DNA of 64,000 nucleotides from Deltaproteobacteria bacterium (GCA_016180845.1 JACPAK010000002.1:124001-188000); one strand, 5' to 3'. Positions 26,360-36,594 are shown, numbered from the stretch's first letter. Notes: a model not told the origin generated them from the letters alone. Translations and numbers: made by a program.

Positions 26360-27451
26360 GTGACCAAGAAAGATTACTATCATGTCCTGGGTCTCTCACG
26401 AGACGCCGATTCTGAAGAGGTGAAGAAGGCGTATCGACAAGCTGCCTTGCAACACCACCCGGATCGAAACCCCGATAATAAAGAGTCAGAGGAAAAATTT
26501 AAAGAGGCGGCCGAGGCGTACGAGGTCCTCTCCGATCCTGAAAAGAGGCAGCGGTACGACCAATACGGCCATGCCGGACTTTCCGGGACCGGATTTCATC
26601 ATTTTACAGATGTGGACGATATCTTTGCCAGCTTCGGAGATCTTTTCGAGGATTTTTTTGGATTTGGTCCCTCCCGACATGCGCGCGGAAGGGGGCATCG
26701 AGGGGGGGATCTTTCTGCGGAGGTGAGTGTGACTCTGGAGGAGGCCTTTGCCGGTTGTGAAAAGAAGATTGAGGTGGCTCGCCTAGAGAAATGTGACGCC
26801 TGTCATGGGAGTGGTGCCGAGGCGGGGAGTTCACGAAGGAGCTGTACGCGGTGTCATGGCTCAGGCCAGGTTACTCGGAATCAGGGTTTTTTTATGATCG
26901 CGACAACCTGCAATGTCTGTCATGGGGCAGGGTCGGTTCTGGAGAACCCCTGTCGTGAGTGCAAAGGGGAGGGGAGGAAAAAAGTTCACAAGAAGCTCTC
27001 TGTTAAAATTCCGCCAGGCGTTGATACAGGCACACAGCTTCTCTTGCAACGAGAGGGAGAGGCAGGTCTGGAGGGGGGCGAGAAGGGGGACCTCTATGTT
27101 TTTATTGAGGTCCAACCTCATGAGCGATTCATTCGCGAGGGGCATATCGTTCACACAAAACTTCCGATCTCATTTGTACAGGCGGCGCTTGGGGGTGAGG
27201 TGGAGGTTGAGACCCTCGATGGGGGGCGTAAGATCGAGGTCCCAAAAGGAACAGAGACAGGGGGCAAGATTATCCTGGAAGGTTTGGGTTTCCCTGATTT
27301 AAGGAGGAAGGAGCGGGGGGATTTCGTGGTTCATTTTGAGGTGAAAATTCCAAGACACCTGACCAAAAAACAGGAACAGCTTTTGGAAGAGTTTGCGCTG
27401 CTCTCCGGTGAGAAGGCCGAAAGGCCGAAGAAGAAGGGATTTTTTTCGTGA
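26360..27451 (+). CDS. dnaJ: Co-chaperone DnaJ (Hsp40)
   Basis: A 363-residue type I J-protein starting at GTG. The J domain has the HPD motif in [14 protein letters not shown] Gly/Phe-rich linker follows ([19 protein letters not shown]), then four zinc-finger repeats: [42 protein letters not shown]. The C-terminal peptide-binding domains finish it. It stimulates DnaK ATPase and hands over substrates. Its stop overlaps the lipase start as GTGA. Confidence 0.97.
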   Translation: MTKKDYYHVLGLSRDADSEEVKKAYRQAALQHHPDRNPDNKESEEKFKEAAEAYEVLSDPEKRQRYDQYGHAGLSGTGFHHFTDVDDIFASFGDLFEDFFGFGPSRHARGRGHRGGDLSAEVSVTLEEAFAGCEKKIEVARLEKCDACHGSGAEAGSSRRSCTRCHGSGQVTRNQGFFMIATTCNVCHGAGSVLENPCRECKGEGRKKVHKKLSVKIPPGVDTGTQLLLQREGEAGLEGGEKGDLYVFIEVQPHERFIREGHIVHTKLPISFVQAALGGEVEVETLDGGRKIEVPKGTETGGKIILEGLGFPDLRRKERGDFVVHFEVKIPRHLTKKQEQLLEEFALLSGEKAERPKKKGFFS

Positions 27452-28284
27452 CAAACCATTCTTCCGGAAACTTTGAGGGGGCGAAGGGGACAAGGCTTTT
27501 TTTTCAGCAATGGCTTGCTCCTAAACCGAAGGCGAGGCTCTTGTTTATCCATGGTTTGGGGGAGCATTCGGATCGTTACCACCATACCGCCCATTTTTTT
27601 GTCTCAGCAGGATACTCTGTTTTTCACTTTGACTTGAGGGGGCATGGGAAGTCTGAAGGCCAGCGTGGCTTTGCAGAATCACTTGCAGACCTCTTGGCCG
27701 ATATCGATCGGTTTATAACGAAGTTTGGCGCCAATAGCGACCCTCTTTTCCTGATCGGACACAGCTTTGGTGGGCAGTTGGCCTTGAATTATGTGACCTC
27801 TTCTTATCCCGGTATTCAGAAGCTCAATGGGATCATTTTTTCATCTCCGAACATCCGGGTGGCGATCGACATCCCTCTGGTCAAGGTTCAGGCAAGCCGT
27901 CTTCTCTCCAGAATGATTCCTCGGCTCTCTTTGGCGAATGAGATCCCGATCGATTTCCTCTCCCATGATCCTGAGGTGGTCAAGGCCTACAATAGAGACC
28001 CTCTTGTTCAGACAAAAATCACGACGCGTCTGGGAGATCTTATCCTCCGGAATCAGGAGATGATCGATTCACTGGCCCAAAAGATTCGTCTTCCCTCTCT
28101 CTTCCTGCTTGGAAGCGAGGACAGGATCTGCTCACCGGAGGCGTCAAAAGAATTTTTCAAAAAAATTCCTGTTGAGGATAAAACATTAAAGATCTATCCA
28201 GGGTTTTATCACGAATTGTTTAATGAAGTCGGAAAGGAGAGGGTATTCAATGACATGGTTCAATGGATCGAAAAACATCTTTAG
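27448..28284 (+). CDS. Alpha/beta hydrolase, monoacylglycerol-lipase-like
   Basis: A 278-residue serine hydrolase. [14 protein letters not shown] holds the oxyanion-hole region, and [15 protein letters not shown] is typical of monoglyceride lipases. [12 protein letters not shown] is the nucleophile elbow (GHSFG), [11 protein letters not shown] the acid, and [11 protein letters not shown] the catalytic His. It probably hydrolyses a lipid ester. It starts at GTG overlapping the dnaJ stop, so it is coupled to the chaperone gene, and its end overlaps the next exported-protein gene. Confidence 0.85.
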   Translation: MTNHSSGNFEGAKGTRLFFQQWLAPKPKARLLFIHGLGEHSDRYHHTAHFFVSAGYSVFHFDLRGHGKSEGQRGFAESLADLLADIDRFITKFGANSDPLFLIGHSFGGQLALNYVTSSYPGIQKLNGIIFSSPNIRVAIDIPLVKVQASRLLSRMIPRLSLANEIPIDFLSHDPEVVKAYNRDPLVQTKITTRLGDLILRNQEMIDSLAQKIRLPSLFLLGSEDRICSPEASKEFFKKIPVEDKTLKIYPGFYHELFNEVGKERVFNDMVQWIEKHL

Positions 28285-28858
28285 GCTTCGCCTTGCATCT
28301 GGATCGGTTTTTATCAGCCTCGTGGTTGTTTTAACTCTTTTTGTTTTTTCGAGTGTTTCTTTTGCATCCTCCTACAAGTCGGTTCTCAAAAAATGGACCC
28401 GAGGGGCGAAGGATTACACCTTTCAGGATTTGGAAATGAGACTGGATTGGAAGGCGACTTTTTTTTCCGATGAATTTCGTGGGGCGCGTCGTGAGAAGCT
28501 TCAATCAGTACTCCAATTAACGGAGGTTGAGAGGGGAGAAGAAGAGGTTAAAGACCAGGAGTCGAATTCAAAATACGACGAATTTTTTGTCGGGATTTAT
28601 GCTGGTTCGAATGTCTATCCAGATATTGGGAAAAATTCCGGTGAATGGCGGCTTGCGATCGATGTGGGTGGAAAAGTTGTCAAGGCAGAGTCGATTAAAA
28701 AAGTACATGTCACCGATCTGGAAAGAAAGCTCTATCCCTATCTGAATCACTGGTCGCATGCCTATCTTGTTCGTTTCCCAAAGACGATTCGGGAAGGGGA
28801 TCATTTTTCCTTGAAGATGTTGGGAGTCCCGGCGACATCGGAATTAACCTGGGATTAA
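28250..28858 (+). CDS. Exported protein of unknown function
   Basis: A 202-residue protein with a signal-anchor or signal peptide ([20 protein letters not shown], then SSVSFASS). The ATG at 28250 has GGAAAGGAGAGGG at 28231-28243 and gives a normal leader; the longer frame from 28223 is less likely. The mature part shows [41 protein letters not shown] and [21 protein letters not shown] do not recognise it. It overlaps the lipase gene by 35 nt and nadB (convergent) by 4 nt. A link to lipid or envelope handling is only inferred from the neighbour. Confidence 0.65.
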   Translation: MTWFNGSKNIFRLRLASGSVFISLVVVLTLFVFSSVSFASSYKSVLKKWTRGAKDYTFQDLEMRLDWKATFFSDEFRGARREKLQSVLQLTEVERGEEEVKDQESNSKYDEFFVGIYAGSNVYPDIGKNSGEWRLAIDVGGKVVKAESIKKVHVTDLERKLYPYLNHWSHAYLVRFPKTIREGDHFSLKMLGVPATSELTWD

Positions 28859-30462
28859 ATCACCGTATCCCTCCGAAATTCATCCTTCATCTCCGGATAG
28901 TCGATCGTGTAATGGAGCCCGCGGCTTTCCCTGCGCAGCAGCGCGCATTGGATGATCAGGTCGGAGACCGTGGCGATATTGCGGAGTTCGATCAGATCCG
29001 GGGTTAGTTTGAAATTTCGATAGTATTGATTGATCTCATCGATCAGGAGATCGAGACGGCGTCTCGCACGCAAGAGGCGTTTGTTGGAACGGACAATCCC
29101 CACATAATTCCACATCGTCCGCCGGATTTCGTCCCAATTGTGAGAGATTACCACCTGTTCATCGGAATCGAGCGCTGTTTCAATCTTCCAGTCTGGGCCG
29201 CTTCGTGAGGGGGACTCGATTGTCCCTCCCTGTTTTATCTCTTCAGCTGATGCCTGGATCGCTCGGTGCGCCATGACCGCCGCCTCGAGGAGGGAATTCG
29301 AGGCAAGCCGATTTGCCCCATGCAGGCCGGTACAGGCGACCTCGCCAACAGCATAAAGTCCTGGAATGTTGGTTTGGCCATTCAGATTTGTGATGACACC
29401 GCCACAAAAATAATGGGCTGCCGGCACCACGGGAATAGGAGAGGTCGTGATGTCGATCCCATACTTGAGACAGGTTTCGTAGATTCCGGGAAATCTTTGT
29501 TTGATGAATGAGGCCGGTTTTTCGGTGATATCGAGAAGGACGTAATCATCCCCTGTCTTTTTCAATTCTGTATCAATAGCCCGTGCGACAATATCGCGTG
29601 TTGCGAGCTCTCCGGCAGGGTCATATTTTTTCATGAACAGGTCACCGTTTTTGAGTCTCAGTTTGGCCCCCTCTCCCCTGACTGCCTCCGAGATCAGGAA
29701 AGAACGTCCCTCCGAGGGGGTGGACGAATCTTTCGTGAGGCCGGGGTTGTAGAGGCAGGTTGGGTGGAATTGGACAAATTCCAGATTCGCGAGTCGTGCC
29801 CCTGAACGATAGGCCATCGCCATACCGTCGCCGGTCGCGATATCCGGATTTGAGGTATAGAGATAAACCTTTCCAGCGCCACCGGTTGCGAGAAGGGTAA
29901 TACGAGACAGGATGGTGTTTATTTTACCTGTTTGTCTATCCAGGAGAGAGACACCGATACAGCGTTTGTTGGAAGAGGATAAAATGAGATCGATCGCGAA
30001 ATGGTGTTCGAAAATCTGGAGGTTCGACAGGGAACGTGCCTTCGACACGAGGGCCCGCTCAATTTCGGCACCTGTCTGATCTCCGGCATGCAGGACACGT
30101 CTTTGACTGTGTCCCCCCTCGCGACCCAGGTCGTATTCCTGAGGTGTCTTCTTGGAGAATTGAACCCCCAATCGGATTAATTCTTGAACCCGCTGCGGCC
30201 CCTCTGCGATGATTGTTTTTACCACTTCCAGTTGAGAAAGTCCCTGACCGGCTTGCAGCGTATCCTGGATATGGGCGTCAACTGAATCGAGGCGAGACAT
30301 CACGGCGGCGATCCCTCCCTGGGCATAATTCGTGTTGGCGTTGAGCGCCTCTTTTTTTGTGATCAGGATGACTTGACCGTGATTCGCCGCCTCGATTGAG
30401 AAGCTGAGTCCTGCGATCCCTGAGCCGATCACGAGAAAGTCCGTTTTTTGAACCTCATTCAT
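28855..30462 (-). CDS. nadB: L-aspartate oxidase (NadB)
   Basis: A 535-residue flavoprotein of the succinate dehydrogenase/NadB family. [21 protein letters not shown] is split here as [13 protein letters not shown] and SIEAANHG, the FAD-binding start. [13 protein letters not shown] is the NadB-type loop, [25 protein letters not shown] follows in two parts ([31 protein letters not shown]), then [10 protein letters not shown] and [10 protein letters not shown]. It oxidises aspartate to iminoaspartate for NAD synthesis. NadA and NadC are not in the window. Confidence 0.96.
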   Translation of the reverse strand: MNEVQKTDFLVIGSGIAGLSFSIEAANHGQVILITKKEALNANTNYAQGGIAAVMSRLDSVDAHIQDTLQAGQGLSQLEVVKTIIAEGPQRVQELIRLGVQFSKKTPQEYDLGREGGHSQRRVLHAGDQTGAEIERALVSKARSLSNLQIFEHHFAIDLILSSSNKRCIGVSLLDRQTGKINTILSRITLLATGGAGKVYLYTSNPDIATGDGMAMAYRSGARLANLEFVQFHPTCLYNPGLTKDSSTPSEGRSFLISEAVRGEGAKLRLKNGDLFMKKYDPAGELATRDIVARAIDTELKKTGDDYVLLDITEKPASFIKQRFPGIYETCLKYGIDITTSPIPVVPAAHYFCGGVITNLNGQTNIPGLYAVGEVACTGLHGANRLASNSLLEAAVMAHRAIQASAEEIKQGGTIESPSRSGPDWKIETALDSDEQVVISHNWDEIRRTMWNYVGIVRSNKRLLRARRRLDLLIDEINQYYRNFKLTPDLIELRNIATVSDLIIQCALLRRESRGLHYTIDYPEMKDEFRRDTVI

Positions 30463-30531
30463 CGTTATGATCCCTCATTTAGTGACAATTATTCCTTTTC
30501 GCAATTCCTCATTTATGATAACCCCGGCTCC

Positions 30532-31173
30532 ATGTCTTGGCTCGAAAAACGCACGAGGAAACCACTGACCACCGATCAACTGTTGGGGATTGCCAATTAC
30601 CTTACCTATGGACGGATTGCGGTTGTCCCAATCGTCTTGTTCCTGCTTTCAATGATCGACGACAAGAATCTCGGCCGGCAGGGGATGAATTATTTCCTGA
30701 GCTGGTTTTGTACGTCTCTCACGACGGCGGCAGGGATTTCAGATGTCATCGATGGATATTATGCGCGTCGTTATGGAGTTGTCAGTTCTTTCGGAAAATT
30801 CCTGGATCCCTTGGCCGACAAGCTGCTCACGATGTCGGTCATGATCATGATGATCCCGATGGGGAGACTTCCGGCATGGATCGTGATTGTTTTGATCGCT
30901 CGTGATGTCACAATCACCGGTTTGCGTTCGATGGCTGCGGATGAGGGGCTTGATTTGGCCGCCTCCGCCTGGGGGAAGAGGAAGATGGCGATGCATATGG
31001 TCGCCTTGGGATTTCTGTTGGTCCACTACCCGACGTGGGGGCTGGATCCGCACCGGATCGGGATTGTGTTGCTCTGGCTCACGATGCTCATTTCTTTGGG
31101 ATCGGGGTTTCATTATATCTGGTGTTTTTTTGGTGAGGTGTTGGTCAAACAAAAAAGCGGGGGAGGATCATAA
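30532..31173 (+). CDS. pgsA: CDP-diacylglycerol-glycerol-3-phosphate phosphatidyltransferase
   Basis: A 213-residue membrane enzyme. The start MSWLEKRTRKPLTTDQLLGI at 30532 is preferred over an upstream ATG that overlaps nadB. DVIDGYYARRYGVVSSFGKF followed by LDPLADK is the CDP-alcohol phosphotransferase motif (DGxxAR...G...D...D). Several membrane helices surround it. It makes phosphatidylglycerol phosphate for membrane lipids. It is divergent from nadB and followed 23 nt later by the dodecin gene. Confidence 0.93.
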   Translation: MSWLEKRTRKPLTTDQLLGIANYLTYGRIAVVPIVLFLLSMIDDKNLGRQGMNYFLSWFCTSLTTAAGISDVIDGYYARRYGVVSSFGKFLDPLADKLLTMSVMIMMIPMGRLPAWIVIVLIARDVTITGLRSMAADEGLDLAASAWGKRKMAMHMVALGFLLVHYPTWGLDPHRIGIVLLWLTMLISLGSGFHYIWCFFGEVLVKQKSGGGS

Positions 31174-31196
31174 CTCCCCAAAAGGAGGTTTATCTT

Positions 31197-31400
31197 ATGG
31201 CCGTAGCACGTGTCACTGAAATCATCGCATCATCGAAGGAGAGCTGGGAGGATGCTGCCCGTCAGGCAATTGCAAGGGCTGCAAAGACGCTCAGGGGAAT
31301 TACCGGCGTTGAGATCCTTCGGCAGAATGCGAAGGTCGAAAATGGCCGCATCGCTGAGTATCGGGTTGATTGCCGGATTACGTTTGTCTTGGAGAAGTAA
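31197..31400 (+). CDS. Dodecin
   Basis: A 67-residue protein matching dodecin along its whole length (ARVTEIIASSKESWEDAARQ, RAAKTLRGITGVEI, EYRVDCRITFVLE). Dodecins assemble as dodecameric shells that bind and shield flavins. The ribosome site AAAAGGAGG precedes the ATG. Its stop lies 1 nt from the convergent vapC end. Confidence 0.93.
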   Translation: MAVARVTEIIASSKESWEDAARQAIARAAKTLRGITGVEILRQNAKVENGRIAEYRVDCRITFVLEK

Positions 31401-31401
31401 T

Positions 31402-31797
31402 CTAAAAAAGCGTTACCGGAACGATCGGGGCCAGCTGCTTCATTTTTTTGTCCAGAGTCCAGATTTGGGCATTGGCCAACTTTGCACTGATCAGAATCAT
31501 CCTGTCGACGATTCCGGGGAGACCTATCTTTCTCTTTCTTGATTCAATGGAGAGTTGAGTGATCTGGTTCCAGATGTCATCGGAGTTCCAATTGGGGTCG
31601 ATTGATTCCAAGGCATTCAGTGCTAACGTGACAACAGATCTCGTTTGAGTCGTCATCTCTCCCGACAGGACCTCGGCCTTGATCGGAAGGCAGGTCGCTG
31701 CGCTGCGTTCCTCGATAAGAAGGTCAACAGCCGAGACGTCCACGGTCGGTTTTTTCTGAAAATACTCGATCCAGATTGAGGTATCGATCAGGATCAT
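31402..31797 (-). CDS. vapC: VapC-family PIN-domain toxin
   Basis: A 131-residue PIN-domain ribonuclease. ILIDTSIWIEYF has the first catalytic Asp, AEVLSGEM the conserved Glu, and WTLDKKMKQLA with the preceding LISAKLANAQI the C-terminal acidic site. The toxin cuts RNA when its antitoxin is lost. It overlaps vapB by one base. Confidence 0.88.
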   Translation of the reverse strand: MILIDTSIWIEYFQKKPTVDVSAVDLLIEERSAATCLPIKAEVLSGEMTTQTRSVVTLALNALESIDPNWNSDDIWNQITQLSIESRKRKIGLPGIVDRMILISAKLANAQIWTLDKKMKQLAPIVPVTLF

Positions 31798-32003
31798 CAG
31801 TGGGATCGCATCTTGCGGAGGTCTTTTTGGGTCAACCCGATCGCACCCGTTCCTTTGAGTTTCATCAGTCCTTCAAGCCTCTTGCGACGGATCAATTCCT
31901 CTAGCCCCATGACGACCGCCATCGTCTGGGTCGAGGCCCCGCTCGCCTTCACCGCCTCCTCGAGGAGTCCTTTTGGTATGTTCATTGAGGTTCTATTAGA
32001 CAT
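31797..32003 (-). CDS. vapB: VapB-family antitoxin
   Basis: A 68-residue antitoxin with a short DNA-binding N-terminus (SNRTSMNIPKGLLEEAVKAS) and a toxin-binding tail (LMKLKGTGAIGLTQKDLRKM), as in the VapB/DUF2191 group. It precedes vapC, as usual. A 14-bp palindrome 3 nt before its start probably serves autoregulation. Confidence 0.85.
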   Translation of the reverse strand: MSNRTSMNIPKGLLEEAVKASGASTQTMAVVMGLEELIRRKRLEGLMKLKGTGAIGLTQKDLRKMRSH

Positions 32004-32006
32004 ATC

Positions 32007-32020
32007 TATTATGCATAATA
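32007..32020. promoter_or_regulatory. Probable VapBC operator palindrome
   Basis: TATTATGCATAATA is a perfect 14-bp palindrome just upstream of the vapB start codon. It is flanked by a direct repeat TAGACATAT at 31997-32005 and 32031-32039. Type II antitoxins usually bind such sites to repress their own operon. Confidence 0.5.
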
Positions 32021-32118
32021 TAAAGTAAGATAGACATATAAGTCAAGACTTACAGGTCGTCAAAAACTATGTCATAAACTAGAAACATTTCTTTCAGTCC
32101 GACGATAACGATTCCAGA

Positions 32119-32934
32119 ATGAGACCCGTACCTTCTGCAGGTGAATCACTGCCCCTGTATCATGACTTGCCAGGCCGGAAACTTCAGAACGCGCTCGACC
32201 GCCCTGTCCGGGATCCCGGATGGCCCTTGAGGGAGAGCAGATCCTTTAAAATTCGGCCTCTCCGCGATGTCCTTCGGGATCTTGCCGTCCCTTGGCATGC
32301 CAAAAGACTCCGGTTTGGCAACGAGGCAGTCTTGGATGAGGCCCGTGCCCACTTAGGTGAGTCCGCGGTTAGAACGATTGATCAGGTAGTCCGGTGTCTC
32401 GAAACGGTCTACAAGGAAGTCACCAGTGGCATCTCGAAGATTGCCTATGGGGGGCTCCGATCGGAAAGGATGTTCTGGCAAAATCTGCTCGCGTTCGCCG
32501 CAGCCGACCCCCTTATTTACCGCTTCGTCCCCCCCTTGTCTGAGGTGTTGCAGGACCCCGCGAATCTCCTGCTTGGGTCTTCTCCTATTAGATCCGTGAA
32601 GCTTGTTGGCCACTTTTCTACGATTGACCGGTGTCGCGCCTCTGCCTCTGAATCTCTTTATCTCATTGGTTGCAATCTCCAGTCCCTGCCACGACAAGAG
32701 GCAAACCGGGGATTCAGGCTATTGAACGGGCTCCTGAAAGGGCCTGAAGATCAGTTGGAGCCCCTCGGCCATCAACTGGATGATTTTTTGAAAAGTAACT
32801 TCAGCAGGCGAGCCAGCTGCCAGGCGAGTGTCGGTTGTAAGGTGGCGAGGCATCTTCAAATTGCGCGGTTTGGCTCCTGCTTGGCGCTGGCCCTGCTCGC
32901 GGGATCGGCTGTTTTTTCAACCATCATGGGCTGA
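32119..32934 (+). CDS. Unknown protein with C-terminal membrane anchor
   Basis: A 271-residue protein that I do not recognise. Most of it is soluble and basic, with helical segments (TIDQVVRCLETVYKEVTSG, LLGSSPIRSVKLVGHFSTI, GLLKGPEDQLEPLGHQLDDF). The last ~20 residues (FGSCLALALLAGSAVFSTIM) form a single membrane helix with no tail after it, as in tail-anchored proteins. No clear ribosome site precedes the ATG. It stands alone between vapBC and the aroF-like gene. Confidence 0.5.
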   Translation: MRPVPSAGESLPLYHDLPGRKLQNALDRPVRDPGWPLRESRSFKIRPLRDVLRDLAVPWHAKRLRFGNEAVLDEARAHLGESAVRTIDQVVRCLETVYKEVTSGISKIAYGGLRSERMFWQNLLAFAAADPLIYRFVPPLSEVLQDPANLLLGSSPIRSVKLVGHFSTIDRCRASASESLYLIGCNLQSLPRQEANRGFRLLNGLLKGPEDQLEPLGHQLDDFLKSNFSRRASCQASVGCKVARHLQIARFGSCLALALLAGSAVFSTIMG

Positions 32935-33036
32935 TGAATTCCTGTCGGGGCTGAAAAAAACCTGTCATTGTCCGATCAAGATCCTCCCAACCAGGAATAG
33001 CTCGGTCCTTGAGACCCTCAAGATCTTAGAGTTTGC

Positions 33037-34041
33037 TTAAGTAGGGGCGTATCGCGATACGCCCCTACACAAATTCTCGAACTGCTCAAAATTCAGCGCC
33101 TGAAATCCATCCGAGAGCGCCTTTGAGGGCTCCTTGTGGAGCTCGATGATCAGGCCATGCGCGCCGACGGCGATTGCGGCGCGGGAGAGCGGGGCGACGA
33201 GGCTGGTGCGTCCCGTGCCATGCGATGGATCGACGATGATCGGGAGGTGCGAGACTTCCTTAACATAAGCGACCGCGTTGAGATCCAGTGTGTTTCTTGT
33301 CGCGGTCTCAAAAGTACGAATCCCCCGTTCGCACAGGACCACTTGGGAATTCCCTCCGGCTAAAATGTACTCGGCAGCGAGAAGGAACTCTTCGATCGTC
33401 GCCGCCATGCCGCGCTTCAAAAGGACCGGCTTCTGGATCTTTCCCAATCGTTGGAGCATCTCAAAGTTCTGCATGTTGCGTGCGCCGACCTGTATCATGT
33501 CGGCGTGGGTCAAGACCTGATCGAAGTATTCGAGATGCAGGAGTTCTGTGACGACGGAGAGGTTGTATTTATCAGCTGCCTTTCGGAGGAGCTTGAGTCC
33601 CTCCACGCCATGTCCCTGAAAAGAGTAAGGGGAACTCCGTGGCTTGAAGGCTCCGCCTCGCATCGCCTTGACCTTGAGTTTCGAGAGAAATTCAGCGGTC
33701 TCAAAGACCTGTTTTTCATTTTCGACACTGCAGGGGCCGGCGATCAGTTCGGGGGGATTATTCCCGCCAAATTTCGCCCCCTGTTTCAGTGAGACAACGG
33801 TGTCGGTGGGATGCCATTCGCGAGAGACCAGTTTATATGGCTTCGTGACATGCAAGACTTCTTTGACCGCGTCGTTCAGTCCGAGTTCCGATTCATCGAT
33901 GTATCCCTTGTTTCCCCGAATCCCGATGGCGGTCCTCTGAGCGCCCGGCAGAAAGTCGGGTGAGTAGCCGGCCTTTCGGATATTCTCCATCAGCTCGTCG
34001 ATTTGAGGCTGCGTCGCGTCTTTCTTGAGAACGATGAGCAT
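33037..34041 (-). CDS. aroF: 3-deoxy-7-phosphoheptulonate synthase (DAHP synthase)
   Basis: A 334-residue DAHP synthase of the type with an N-terminal ferredoxin-like regulatory domain (MLIVLKKDATQPQIDELMEN, residues 1-70). The barrel carries IAGPCSVENEKQVFETAEFL, MRGGAFKPRSSPYSFQG, VLLKRGMAATIEEFLLAAEY and DPSHGTGRTSLVAPLSRAA. It starts the shikimate pathway. ATG 34041 is chosen over TTG 34071, which would overlap the upstream gene. The last nine residues (RGVSRYAPT) come from a palindromic repeat. Confidence 0.94.
   Translation of the reverse strand: MLIVLKKDATQPQIDELMENIRKAGYSPDFLPGAQRTAIGIRGNKGYIDESELGLNDAVKEVLHVTKPYKLVSREWHPTDTVVSLKQGAKFGGNNPPELIAGPCSVENEKQVFETAEFLSKLKVKAMRGGAFKPRSSPYSFQGHGVEGLKLLRKAADKYNLSVVTELLHLEYFDQVLTHADMIQVGARNMQNFEMLQRLGKIQKPVLLKRGMAATIEEFLLAAEYILAGGNSQVVLCERGIRTFETATRNTLDLNAVAYVKEVSHLPIIVDPSHGTGRTSLVAPLSRAAIAVGAHGLIIELHKEPSKALSDGFQALNFEQFENLCRGVSRYAPT
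33041..33068. repeat. Perfect 28-bp palindrome at the end of aroF
   Basis: GTAGGGGCGTATCG joined to its exact reverse complement CGATACGCCCCTAC. It is the best copy of the GTAGGGGCG family in the window. It codes for the aroF C-terminus, with the stop codon just beyond it, and could also act as a terminator-like hairpin for both flanking genes. Confidence 0.85.
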
Positions 34042-34057
34042 GGAGGGGGTATACAGT

Positions 34058-34543
34058 TTAATGTGTCTCAAGCCAATTCAAAATTGTCTCGACCCTTTTC
34101 TCTTCCGCTGAAACATCGAACTCCGTAAGCCTAGCCCCTTCGAGAATAGCAAGGCATGACGTCAGCGTCTTGATCGTTTCGTCTCGTTGTGTCTCCTCCT
34201 GATAAAGGTGTTCGAGGTGACCCAGGAGACGGTAGAAGTCCTGAAAACAGACGACATCAGGAAGAAGATTTAACGATCGGGTAGAAAGATAGGAGGGAGA
34301 AAAGGCAAATCCGGCATGACACAAGACCAGTTCACGTCCCCCTTCAAAAACAAGGTTCAGATAATCGCCCAATCCTTCAGGATGCTCTCGCCTTCGAAAT
34401 TGAGTGACTTTTGGATATTCAATAGAGTGTTCCTTGGAGGTTGTGATTTCCCTGAGGAGGATTCCATTGGGAATCTCCTGTGAGACGAAGACTGTGGGGT
34501 AGTCTGTCAGCCACTTTTGAACTGTTTCTTTGATACTTGCCAT
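34058..34543 (-). CDS. Unknown protein, 161 residues
   Basis: A 161-residue soluble protein I do not recognise. It shows MASIKETVQKWLTDYPTVFV, a strand-rich middle (GDYLNLVFEGGRELVLCHAG), then helices (DVVCFQDFYRLLGHLEHLYQ, EEKRVETILNWLETH). It lies 16 nt upstream of aroF on the same strand and is divergent from lipA, 32 nt away. It may be translated with aroF; no function is claimed. Confidence 0.6.
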   Translation of the reverse strand: MASIKETVQKWLTDYPTVFVSQEIPNGILLREITTSKEHSIEYPKVTQFRRREHPEGLGDYLNLVFEGGRELVLCHAGFAFSPSYLSTRSLNLLPDVVCFQDFYRLLGHLEHLYQEETQRDETIKTLTSCLAILEGARLTEFDVSAEEKRVETILNWLETH

Positions 34544-34575
34544 GACTTCAATCTCTGTGTAATTCGAAAATCTCT

Positions 34576-35436
34576 ATGAAGCAACTGGAACGACTCCCCT
34601 CATGGCTCAAAAAGGGTTTTGGAAATTACCCTGAAGTTCACGAGATGAAGAAGGATCTTCATCGGTTTGGTCTCCACACCGTTTGTGAAGAGGCGCGTTG
34701 TCCGAATCTTCACGAATGTTGGTCGCGGGGGACCGCGACCCTGATGATCTTAGGGGAAGTCTGTACCCGGCATTGTGGGTTTTGTTCCGTGATTTCGGGA
34801 AAAACCGGAAAGACAGATCCCCATGAACCACAAAAGGTCGCCGAGATGGTTCAAAAAATGGGGCTCAAGCATGCCGTCATCACGATGGTGGCACGGGACG
34901 ATCTGACAGATGGCGGGGCGATGCATGTTGCTGCGGTCATTCGGGCGGTGCGGGAAAGAAATCCGGAGACACAGATTGAGATTCTTACCTCCGATTTTGA
35001 AGGAAAGGAGGGCTCTCTCGATCAGGTGATTGAGGCAAGACCGGATATCTTTAACCATAATTTGGAAACGGTTGAGCGACTGACCTCGCAGGTGAGACAT
35101 AAGGCGACCTATGAAAGGTCTTTGGCCGTCCTTGATTATGTGCAAAAAAGGGCGCCAATGATGAAGACAAAATCAGGGATCATGCTCGGGTTAGGGGAGA
35201 GGGAAGAGGAAGTGGGGCAGGCACTCCGGGATCTTCGGGATGTCGGCTGTGAACTCCTCACGATTGGACAATACCTGCGACCGACGATGAAGAATCTGCC
35301 GGTTGTCGAATATGTTCGTCCGGAGATTTTCGAGAGATGGCGGGAAGAGGCACTTGGAATGGGATTTCGGAATGTCGCTTCAGGGCCGTTTGTCAGGAGT
35401 TCCTATATGGCGGAGGCACTCAGTGATGGAATTTGA
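34576..35436 (+). CDS. lipA: Lipoyl synthase (LipA)
   Basis: A 286-residue radical-SAM enzyme with both iron-sulfur clusters: [12 protein letters not shown] (CX4CX5C, auxiliary cluster) and CTRHCGFC (CX3CX2C). Other family signs are [38 protein letters not shown] and [10 protein letters not shown]. It adds two sulfurs to octanoyl groups on lipoyl domains. lipB is not in the window. Its 3' end overlaps the aminotransferase gene by 11 nt. Confidence 0.96.
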   Translation: MKQLERLPSWLKKGFGNYPEVHEMKKDLHRFGLHTVCEEARCPNLHECWSRGTATLMILGEVCTRHCGFCSVISGKTGKTDPHEPQKVAEMVQKMGLKHAVITMVARDDLTDGGAMHVAAVIRAVRERNPETQIEILTSDFEGKEGSLDQVIEARPDIFNHNLETVERLTSQVRHKATYERSLAVLDYVQKRAPMMKTKSGIMLGLGEREEEVGQALRDLRDVGCELLTIGQYLRPTMKNLPVVEYVRPEIFERWREEALGMGFRNVASGPFVRSSYMAEALSDGI

Positions 35437-36589
35437 AAGAATCAAAAAATTACCACCTTATATATTAGGTCAAGTGACCCAGATGATGATCGAGGCGCGG
35501 CGAAATGGGGAGGATATTATTAACCTCGGCATGGGGAATCCGGATCTCCCGACGCCACGACATATTGTTGAGAAGCTTAAAGAGGCGGCGGACAAACCAA
35601 AAAATCACCGCTATTCGGTTTCTCGAGGGATTGTAAAACTAAGGACCGCCATCTCTCGTTGGTACAAGAAAAAATACAACGTCGATCTCGATCATGACTC
35701 GGAGACAATTGTGACGATCGGGGCGAAGGAGGGGCTATCCCACCTCATGATCGCCATCACAAAACCGGGTGATGTGGTGTTTGTTCCCGATCCTGCCTAT
35801 CCGATCCATACCTATGCCCCGGTGATTGCTGGTGCGGAGGTAAAGCCGGTCTCGCTTTACGGCGATTTTTTCGAAAATCTTAAAAAGGCGAAAAAAGAGG
35901 TGGGAACAAGGGGAAAAATTCTTATTATTTCCTTTCCCTCAAATCCGACGACCCATGTCGTCGATCTTCCCTTTTTTGAAAAGGTGATCGCCTTTGCTGA
36001 GGAGCATGATCTTTTAGTCATCCATGACCTCGCCTATGCTGATCTTGTCTTTGATGGGTATCGGGCCCCTTCGATCCTTCAGGTTCCTGGCGCCAAGAAG
36101 AGGGCGGTCGAGATCTATTCCCTCTCAAAAGGTTACAGCATGCCGGGTTGGAGGGTCGGGTTTGTTGTTGGAAATCAGGAGATGGTTTTTGCACTGACGC
36201 GGCTCAAGAGTTATTTCGATTACGGGATGTTCACGCCGATTCAGGTGGCGGCGACTGTTGCGCTTGATGGACCCCAGGGGTGTGTGAAGGAAATTGTCGA
36301 AACCTACAAGCAGCGCCGTGATGTCCTCTGTGACGGACTTTCACGGATTGGTTGGCAGATCGAAAAACCGAAGGCGACGATGTTTGTCTGGGGGGAGATT
36401 CCGGAGCCGTGGAAAAAAATCGGTTCGGTAGAGTTTTCAAAACTTCTTTTGAGCAAGGGGAAGGTGGCAGTTTCTCCTGGACTTGGGTTTGGCCAGTGTG
36501 GTGAGGGTTATGTGAGATTTGCGTTGGTTGAAAATGAGAAAAGGATTAGGCAAGCGGTACGCGGAATAAAGGAAATCCTAAACAAATAA
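35426..36589 (+). CDS. PLP-dependent class I/II aminotransferase (AlaC/DapL-like)
   Basis: A 387-residue fold-type I aminotransferase. The start at 35426 has GGAGG at 35412-35416. [37 protein letters not shown] (the Asn contact), [12 protein letters not shown] and [19 protein letters not shown] with the PLP lysine are seen. Such enzymes (AlaC, LL-DAP aminotransferase, MalY-like) act on Ala/Glu or diaminopimelate. Placement before hom and thrC suggests aspartate-family amino-acid metabolism. Confidence 0.88.
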   Translation: MEFERIKKLPPYILGQVTQMMIEARRNGEDIINLGMGNPDLPTPRHIVEKLKEAADKPKNHRYSVSRGIVKLRTAISRWYKKKYNVDLDHDSETIVTIGAKEGLSHLMIAITKPGDVVFVPDPAYPIHTYAPVIAGAEVKPVSLYGDFFENLKKAKKEVGTRGKILIISFPSNPTTHVVDLPFFEKVIAFAEEHDLLVIHDLAYADLVFDGYRAPSILQVPGAKKRAVEIYSLSKGYSMPGWRVGFVVGNQEMVFALTRLKSYFDYGMFTPIQVAATVALDGPQGCVKEIVETYKQRRDVLCDGLSRIGWQIEKPKATMFVWGEIPEPWKKIGSVEFSKLLLSKGKVAVSPGLGFGQCGEGYVRFALVENEKRIRQAVRGIKEILNK

Positions 36590-36594
36590 TATTT

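Noticed and set aside
30448-30531. Longer start for pgsA
   Set aside because: It would overlap nadB's start; residues before MSWLEK do not fit the family and no ribosome site is seen.
32119-32934. Third component of the vapBC operon
   Set aside because: It is on the opposite strand, far larger than a toxin-antitoxin part, and unrelated to either.
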